Of a DNA stretch of 64,000 bases, positions 58,430 to 64,000 are shown in pieces. The stretch comes from Umbilicaria muhlenbergii. Taxonomy: Eukaryota; Ascomycota; Lecanoromycetes; Umbilicariales; Umbilicariaceae. Position numbers and translations under genes: made by a program. The notes beneath the pieces were generated by a model. That model searched no databases. It was not told where the DNA came from and was given only the letters and a program-made list of their open reading frames with translations. The stretch's first letter is position 1. Each line of letters begins with the position of its first letter. The stretch is from contig KK106985.1 of the NCBI GenBank assembly GCA_000611775.1, forward strand, positions 787,982 through 851,981, in the 5' to 3' direction.

Positions 58430-59560
58430 GGGTATTCCACCGGAAAAATCAAAATGGCTGGCGCCCGCCACCCACGCGACTTACAAGCTCTAATCTCTAG
58501 CGGAGTGTCGATAACCCCCCTTCAGTCCTTCCGTACCATTCTTACTCCTTCCGTCCCATATCCACGCCGACGCCGCCTTTCCGACATTCCCTCCGCGGTT
58601 CCAAATGAAATTTGCTACGGGGAGTCAAGATTGGAGATTTCAAACTCTGTCTTTTCACGGAATGACGCCAGAGGCCCTCCGCTGCTACTGTGGCATTCCG
58701 ATAGGCGGAGAGCTGTTTGTTGAAAGTTGGCGTTTCCCCACGGGGGGAGGGCGCCCGGCCTAATCCGAGATCTGGATTTGCGCAATCACTTCTTGATTTT
58801 GTTGTGTTATTCTTTCTGCGGAGACTTTGTCACATTGCTCCGATGCTTCAGTGGCATTCCGACGGACTCCGTTGAAAGTTGGCGTTTTCCCCGAGGGGGT
58901 GGTCGCCGGGCCTATTCTAAAATCTGGATCTACGAGCCCATTTTTGGAGATCTTTGCTTTGTTCTTTCTGCGGAGACAAAGGAACGCCGTTCCGCTGGTG
59001 CCGTGACATTCCTAGAAGAAAAGAGCGAGTCCGTGTGTCGGCCGATTTTCAGGGGTAAGCCGGGGGGAATTTTGCTCTGCGTCCTCAGTTCTCAGTATTT
59101 TATAGGGTCCTTCTTGCGGAGACATTCAGACGTCGTTCCGACGCTGGAGTGACATTCCGAGAGGGAAAGAGTCACTCCGATGCATTGTTCAATTTTCAGG
59201 GGTAAATTGACATCGACCCACTCTTACGCACCGATCTTTTGTAACAAACCTATTGTCTATCGGCGGAGAGATGCCAAGGTCCTTCCGTCTCCACCATCCG
59301 ATTCCTAACATCGCTAAGCATCTCCGTCGAAAATCCGTTTTTCAGGGGTAAAGCCGCCAGTGAGCCGGGGTTCTAGATTTTGGATTTCAGGCTTCCAACA
59401 CCTTGCGGAGACAATGGCATGGCTGGCCGATGGGTCCGCTTCAATCCTAGAGATTTCGACTCGGGTTTGGAGGTACACGGCGTTGGCGGTGTGGGTGCAG
59501 CTTGCTATATCCGGGGCGTGCGCCAGCTATCTTCTAGCGGAGATGTGGAGGGGTGGTTCT
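58430..59560. repeat. Degenerate continuation of the repeat family, about 142-152-bp spacing
   Basis: GCGGAGA occurs at 58818, 58970, 59116, 59263, 59405 and 59537 (spacings 152, 146, 147, 142, 132), each usually followed by an ATTCCG-type motif and by TTTTCAGGGGTAA (about 59050, 59197, 59341). A TGAAAGTTGGCGTTT segment is also doubled at 58721 and 58873. Sequence between motifs is poorly conserved, so these look like old members of the same array. Confidence 0.75.
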
Positions 59561-59808
59561 GCTGCTGGGGTATTATTCCGAGAGCCGTCACGAAGTTGCC
59601 TTGTAGGTACATACAATGAGAGGATCCCATATGGGAGTTCTACATGCCAAGTTAGGGGAGCAGGGCGGCGGTACAAGGTCACAACATCACGATGGGTACA
59701 CAAGTGAGTTCCGAAGTTGTATATATCATTATCATTACTATTATTGTTATATTTGTATTGACTTACCTGGACGCCCGCCCTCCAAACTCCAAACTCCACC
59801 CACTTTCC

Positions 59809-61017
59809 TTACCAATCTTTGGCTTTGCCTTTGCCCTTTTGGTCCCAACTCCATGCCGACGGCCACCCGAGCCACGTCCATCCCGCTCCTTGGGGTGTTT
59901 CCCCCATCGGACTGTCTTCACTCACCTGACTGCCTTCAGTGGTCACCCAACTGTCTTCACTCACCTGACTGGCGTCACTCATCTCAGCGTCTTCGTCCAC
60001 CTGACTGGCGTCACTCATTAGAGTGTCTTCGTCCACCTGAGTGTTTTGACCCACCGGAGTGAGTCCACCCATCTGAACGTCTTCACCCGCCTGAGTGACT
60101 CCAACCATCGGGGTGACTCCACCCATCTCCACGTCTTCACCCACCCGAGTGACTCCACCCACCGGGGTGACTCCACCCACCCGAGTTGGTTCTTCAACCC
60201 GACGCGGTGTGAAGACCACCACCCGCAGCGCCCGTCCGGGGCTGATCCAACCCACCGGCTCTCGCCTCTCCGGCGACGGACGGCGACGGAAGCCCCCGTT
60301 GTGGAGGGCTGGTCTGGGAATGTGCTGCGGGGTGAACGCACCGGGTTGGGGCACGAAGGTGGGGAAGTCTGGAACGCGGCCGGGGAGGAATGCGCCTGGT
60401 GGGGTGAGGATCTGGGCGGGAGGAAGGAAGGTGGGTGTGGGCGGGAGAGGTGGGGGAGTGACCGGGGAAGGGGGAGGGGGAGGGGGAGGGGAAGGGAAAA
60501 CGGACGGGGGAGGACGATAGGCAGGGGAGACGCGCCAGCCGTGATTGGGGCGAGGGGGAGTGTACCGTGGCTGGTACCGGGGACCGATGGGGAAGCGAGG
60601 AGAGAACGAGGGACCGAGAGGAGGAGGCGGAGGGTTGGCTTGGCCGGGACGTTGACACCCACGACCCCTGCAGTTGCAGGATGGGCAGAACAGTTCCCGC
60701 GAACGCTCTTCGCGCTCCCAACGTGCTCGCTGTGTGCGTGCCTGGGCCCGAGCCGCGCGCTCTGCGCGGTGACGGTCTCGGCGCTCGCGAAGCTCGATGT
60801 GCGTGGGTTGGACCGGAAGGAATTGGGGAAGACCGTGGGGGAGCGGCCGACGCCTCCCACTTGGGTAGCTTGACGGCGGATGAACTGTTGGTGGGGGGCT
60901 GGTGGGACGACGGGGAAGGCCGATGCGGCTTCTTCCTCGTCGTGTTACCAGCGGGCCTCCCAATGGATCCTGGACGGCCATGAAGCTGGGGAAGCCGAAC
61001 GTGGTTTGGGGCCCCAT
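59809..61017 (-). CDS. Proline-rich protein with 12-residue acidic repeats, function unknown
   Basis: I do not recognise this gene. From ATG 61017 it codes 402 residues; the frame is open further up to ATG 61437 (542 residues), but the added part reads like leader sequence. Seen in order: a basic Arg/Ala-rich helix (about 70-105, RERRDRHRAERAARAQ), a small Cys cluster CPSCNCRGRGC, a long Pro-rich region with PPPPPPP runs, an RRRPSPERREP patch, and C-terminal repeats such as GGVTPVGGVTRVGEDVEM and MSDASQVDEDAE built on 36-bp units. No signal peptide in the shorter form. It ends in a Gly/Trp/Lys tail; the stop TAA overlaps a GTAAGG donor-like site, so the end is uncertain. Lies in the accessory island beside the repeat arrays; likely lineage-restricted. 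Confidence 0.55.
   Translation of the reverse strand: MGPQTTFGFPSFMAVQDPLGGPLVTRRGRSRIGLPRRPTSPPPTVHPPSSYPSGRRRPLPHGLPQFLPVQPTHIELRERRDRHRAERAARAQARTQRARWEREERSRELFCPSCNCRGRGCQRPGQANPPPPPLGPSFSPRFPIGPRYQPRYTPPRPNHGWRVSPAYRPPPSVFPSPPPPPPPSPVTPPPLPPTPTFLPPAQILTPPGAFLPGRVPDFPTFVPQPGAFTPQHIPRPALHNGGFRRRPSPERREPVGWISPGRALRVVVFTPRRVEEPTRVGGVTPVGGVTRVGEDVEMGGVTPMVGVTQAGEDVQMGGLTPVGQNTQVDEDTLMSDASQVDEDAEMSDASQVSEDSWVTTEGSQVSEDSPMGETPQGAGWTWLGWPSAWSWDQKGKGKAKDW
59931..60190. repeat. 36-bp minisatellite inside the proline-rich gene
   Basis: GACTGGCGTCACTCAT begins at 59967 and again at 60003, and related 36-bp units with an inner 18-bp step continue to about 60190 (GAGTGACTCCACCCACC type). Units are 12 codons, so the reading frame is kept. 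Variants differ at several positions, so the array is not recent. Confidence 0.75.
60463..60505 (+). other. G-tract run with G-quadruplex potential
   Basis: Successive tracts of three to six G separated by single A or AA on the plus strand, opposite the polyproline codons of the minus-strand gene. The pattern meets the usual four-tract rule for an intramolecular quadruplex on the non-coding template side. Confidence 0.6.
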
Positions 61018-61622
61018 GCTGGATGGAGTTTTTGTGAGAGAACCGCGCTGCGGTGACTTGAGAAGGTGAGAGTTTCTGTTAGGGTTGATCAGGCCTGCTG
61101 AACAGAAGATTGTCTGATGTACTGTGGGCTCGAAACCTGCTTCTGCGTCAGTTTTTTGAAAGACGGAGATCAGGATGTTCTGATGAGCGTTGGAGTCTGT
61201 CGTTGAGTATAGGCCTGATGGGGAAGAAAAATGCAAAGGATTGAGATTTTGATAGTCTATAAATATTTTCGAGGGCCCTGAAACACTTGAGGACGAATAG
61301 TGTTGAACAAAGGACATTGGGCGAAACAATTGAATTGTTGTGAGACAAGGGGATGAGTCGTTCCCAGAGACAAGGACTGTACAAAAAGCATGCCAAGAAG
61401 AGAAGACAATGGCATTGTTGAAGCCCTCAACAGTCATCTCTTAATAACAAGGACTGTACAAAGCACCTTAACTGTCTATAAATCATCACAATCATCTCCT
61501 TAAAAGAATCATCAACTCACTGATCTCCTCATCACACTCACAAACTCACAGCGAACTCACACATTCACAGCAGGCCTAATCAACATCCTCACTCACCTCC
61601 CTCTCAACCGTCAACCGTCAGC

Positions 61623-61880
61623 ATGTGTTGCGCATTCATCACCTTCGCGTGCGGCCACTCCGTGCGCTACGAGATGCGTTGCGGCGGGAATCCGGTCGAC
61701 CGTCACATCACAAAGCACTACCATGCTCCTGAAAACCGCTGCAAGGACTGCACGGGGGGACTCATCCTCTGCCGTAACTGCGACAGCGACTGGGCAGACA
61801 CCAGCCGGGCAGACGCCAGCCAGGCAGACGCCAGCGACAAGGGAGAAGGTAGCAGCGGTGCTACTGAAGAGAAGAAGTGA
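61623..61880 (+). CDS. Small Cys/His-rich protein (85 residues), function unknown
   Basis: Single exon, start MCCAFITFACGHSVRYEMRC. Cysteines and histidines are spaced as C-G-H, then C-G-G, H and H (VDRHITKHYH), C-K-D-C and C-R-N-C, which could bind one or two zinc ions in a small treble-clef or RING-like knot; fungal genomes carry many such short Cys-rich proteins opening with a FxCGH-type motif. The last 30 residues are hydrophilic with an imperfect ADASQADAS repeat and a Glu/Lys tail. No signal peptide, so likely intracellular. The ATG follows a C/A-rich leader with several CTCACA and ACCGTCA repeats, typical of a fungal 5' UTR, which supports real expression. No named family; function not inferable. 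Confidence 0.65.
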   Translation: MCCAFITFACGHSVRYEMRCGGNPVDRHITKHYHAPENRCKDCTGGLILCRNCDSDWADTSRADASQADASDKGEGSSGATEEKK

Positions 61881-62930
61881 GAAGGTGAGGTGAGTCTTTC
61901 CTTTCCGAGTTTGCTTTCCATCAGACTGTAGCTCATGCAGGGGAGTTGGACTGGCTGTGGCGTTTTGTGTGCTTGTGAGATTTGGTAAGTTGGTCAGTTA
62001 GGTAGAAAAATCACAACTGTTTTTCGACTGATGTTGTTGCTCCTTTGAATAATGCTCAGTAACCCTCTTGTGACTGAAATGAATTAAGTATTGTGAATAA
62101 CTTGTAGAGAGCGTAATAAACTGACTAGGCTCATTCGCATTTGGTATGGCCTTGCGCAACGGATGAATGTGGGGGAACCTGTTTGGAAGACGCACCCCCT
62201 TGGAAGACGCACAGAGAGACAATGTAGTAAGAGAGTGACTCCACCTCCAGCAGATGTGATTCGTTTTTAGGGCTCCCTTTGTCTTCACTGGATATGTTGC
62301 GGAGACTTCGACGACACTCACAAAGCGGCTGTTTAAGCGGTACGCTTTGTTGGTTGTATCCCAACAATGGCATTGTCTAAACATCGCAAAGGCGAATATA
62401 GACACAAGGTAGATTAGAAACGTACAACATTACTGTTCACCTAGGACTTCGCGTATCGTACCGTACCTTGTGTCCCGATGGACTTTCGTTTGTGTTTATC
62501 CGACACTCCTAGAGATAGTACGTGACGCTTTTCCCTTGATCTCTTCGGCGCTTGTTGATTGATTCCTGGGAAATCGGAGCTTTTACTTACTACTGTTAGG
62601 ACGTGTCCTACTAAAATTGATGGAACCAGCCCAGTAAAGAATATCTCAGTGGTTGCATCGTTGCTATGCTGTCAATCTCCGGTGGTGGCTTGAAGGTTAT
62701 TAGACTAGGATCACTCTCACCAATTCAGTAGAATGGACTGCTTTGGAAGCCTCGGTTTGTTTCGTACCTTTTTCTTTATCTATGTACAGTTCTGCAAGCC
62801 CGTACTGCTAGAGGAGGGACAGCCTAACTCCAACCGGTTTGGGATCGAAACTGCCAGCCTTACACCTAGAGCACGGTACCTGCCAAAAGCAAAAATTTAA
62901 GCACAAAATGCAAAAACAAACGATGCGGAC
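61881..62930. other. Intergenic in the accessory island
   Basis: About 1.05 kb without a supported gene. A short tandem TTGGAAGACGCAC pair lies near 62183-62212. A possible last exon of the gene on the right (62780-62887, minus strand) would fall here if its stop is removed by splicing. Confidence 0.45.
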
Positions 62931-64000
62931 TCACGGTTTGATGTCGAAAGTTTCCAAGTCCGCCAGAGCCTCTGCGATTTCCTGGGCGAGTGTGGTCTTT
63001 TTCTCGAACTTCCGGCCCCATCCTTCCCAAACCTTTTCGAGGTAACGTCTTTGACGAGCCTGCCGTCGATGGTGCATATAGGTGTGATACGCACCATCGA
63101 ACTTGACAGTGTTACCTCCTCGGACCACCAGGCTTCGGCTTCTGGGTTTTTGGGACCAGAGATCCGGCAGCTGGGCTTCGGCGGGGTGTTCGGGGATGGA
63201 AGTGGACGGGCGATGAGAGTGACGGTGGGCTTGGTGACTGGGGCGCAGGACTGAGAGTTCGGGGCGTCTTTCACGGTGCTTCAGCTCTGCGAGAGCCTTT
63301 TTGTAGGCTACTCCCCCCGTCAACCTCTGAGCGAGAGGTTTCCGTGGGACGAGCTGGAAGTCCGCGTTGGACACTCGCCTGAAATTTTTTTTCATTTCTG
63401 CGAGGGCTTTCTTGTGGTTCAGTCCTCCAGTCAGCCTTTGAGCGAGAGGTTTCTGTCGGAAGAGCTGGTGTTCCTCCTTGCGGATGGCCTCGAGTTCCTC
63501 CTGAGACAGCGCGCGCACGGGAACACGCAGAGGTTCAGGAAGATGTCTTCCATCTCTCTCAGCGGGGATCACCACGAATTGCGGCCGCTTGTTGCGGCTT
63601 CCGGAAGCGCTGTTTTGGTGATTTGTTGCTGCACCGTCGAACAGTGATGGCAGAAGATGCTCCGAGAAGAAATGTCGTTGGGAACTTGGGAGAAATTCTA
63701 GTTCACGATGCAATTTTCCGTTCCTGGCATCGTTGCCGAATTCTTCCATGTTTCCGCATGTGATGGCTGGGATTTCCAGACGTGGCAGACGCTTGATAGC
63801 GTCGTACCGGTATCCGAAAGTGCTGCGGTTGAGCTCTGCCGGTGCGCTTGGAAACAACTCTGTCGAGAGAAATCCTGAAGGTCTTGGGAGAGGTTCTGGT
63901 GAGGGAGACGGTTCTTCGACGTTGTTGCCGAACTCTTCTTGATCGGGCTCGTTATCAGCTTCCTCGTCAGTGATTTGCAGCTCGAAACTTTCAGCTGTGA
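62931..64000 (-). CDS. Unknown protein with duplicated KPLAQRLTGG motif, C-terminal part (runs off right edge)
   Basis: The frame is open from the window edge to a TGA at 62931 (about 355 residues; start outside). I do not recognise it. Two copies of a 21-residue segment, QKPLAQRLTGG-x-x-x-KKALAEMK and RKPLAQRLTGG-x-x-x-KKALAELK, lie about 32 residues apart, both followed by basic stretches. EEFGNN and EEFGND also recur at the N-terminal side. The rest is rich in Arg, His, Pro and Ser, with an aromatic and basic C terminus (YHTYMHHRRQARQRRYLEKVWEGW). Codon use is even and no frame breaks occur, supporting a real gene. The TGA overlaps a GTGAGT donor and a TTTTGGCAG acceptor follows about 45 bases on, so a further exon ending at 62780 is possible. 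Confidence 0.6.
   Translation of the reverse strand, partial: TAESFELQITDEEADNEPDQEEFGNNVEEPSPSPEPLPRPSGFLSTELFPSAPAELNRSTFGYRYDAIKRLPRLEIPAITCGNMEEFGNDARNGKLHRELEFLPSSQRHFFSEHLLPSLFDGAATNHQNSASGSRNKRPQFVVIPAERDGRHLPEPLRVPVRALSQEELEAIRKEEHQLFRQKPLAQRLTGGLNHKKALAEMKKNFRRVSNADFQLVPRKPLAQRLTGGVAYKKALAELKHRERRPELSVLRPSHQAHRHSHRPSTSIPEHPAEAQLPDLWSQKPRSRSLVVRGGNTVKFDGAYHTYMHHRRQARQRRYLEKVWEGWGRKFEKKTTLAQEIAEALADLETFDIKP

Noticed and set aside
56941-59560. CRISPR-like or snoRNA array reading of the tandem repeats
   Set aside because: Eukaryotic context, units of about 150 bp without constant short repeats and unique spacers, and no consistent box C/D or H/ACA pairing was found.
59360-59707. Plus-strand frame of 115 codons at the end of the repeat block
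   Set aside because: It lies within degenerate repeat units, has no family features and overlaps another random frame.

Overview
This 64-kb window is nuclear DNA of a filamentous ascomycete (Pezizomycotina; a dothideomycete would fit, but the sequence does not settle the class). The evidence is the protein families present and the gene structure. Genes are compact and lie on both strands. Introns are mostly 43-110 nt, with GT-AG borders and fungal CTAAC/CTGAC-like branch sites. No operons, ribosomal RNA, CRISPR or recognisable transposon was seen. Exon joins below were worked out by hand from splice signals, reading-frame phase and family conservation; every gene labelled complete gives a spliced length divisible by three.

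Layout. 1-16.5 kb: start of a nitrilase gene running off the left edge; FAL1 (eIF4A-III type helicase) divergent from the SF3a60/Prp9 splicing factor; ribokinase; a fused short-chain dehydrogenase-polysaccharide deacetylase divergent from an amino-acid/GABA-type permease; a conserved SP/TP-rich protein with a KEN box; a small SnoaL/NTF2-like protein; and DUG3, the glutathione-degrading glutamine amidotransferase. 17-26.5 kb: a second, fungal-type ATP-dependent DNA ligase, the dynamin VPS1 and the V-ATPase A subunit VMA1. 27-44 kb: a secreted FAD-linked (BBE-type) oxidase, a Gid7/WDR26-like GID ligase subunit, the GARP subunit VPS54 divergent from the replicative helicase subunit MCM5, and a TRK potassium transporter. 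44.7-56.4 kb: the giant TRA1 gene for the SAGA/NuA4 activator-binding pseudokinase.

Right of TRA1 the character changes. From about 56.9 to 59.6 kb there is a non-coding block of tandem repeats with 146-158 bp units sharing a few short motifs, three of them identical over 146 bp. Beyond it (59.8-64 kb) lie three genes I do not recognise: a proline-rich protein with 12-residue repeats, an 85-residue Cys/His-rich protein, and a partial gene with a duplicated motif. This looks like a fast-evolving accessory island beside a housekeeping block.

Most of the window is core cell biology: splicing and RNA (FAL1, PRP9), vacuole and endosome traffic (VPS1, VMA1, VPS54), replication and repair (MCM5, ligase), transcription (TRA1), and protein or metabolite turnover (GID7, DUG3). 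The points most worth a second look are the nucleosome-length repeat block, the dehydrogenase-deacetylase fusion with its divergent permease, two introns that are in frame and free of stops (TRA1, TRK), two GC-AG introns, several tiny exons, and a recurrent switch from C-rich to G-rich coding strand near gene 3' ends.
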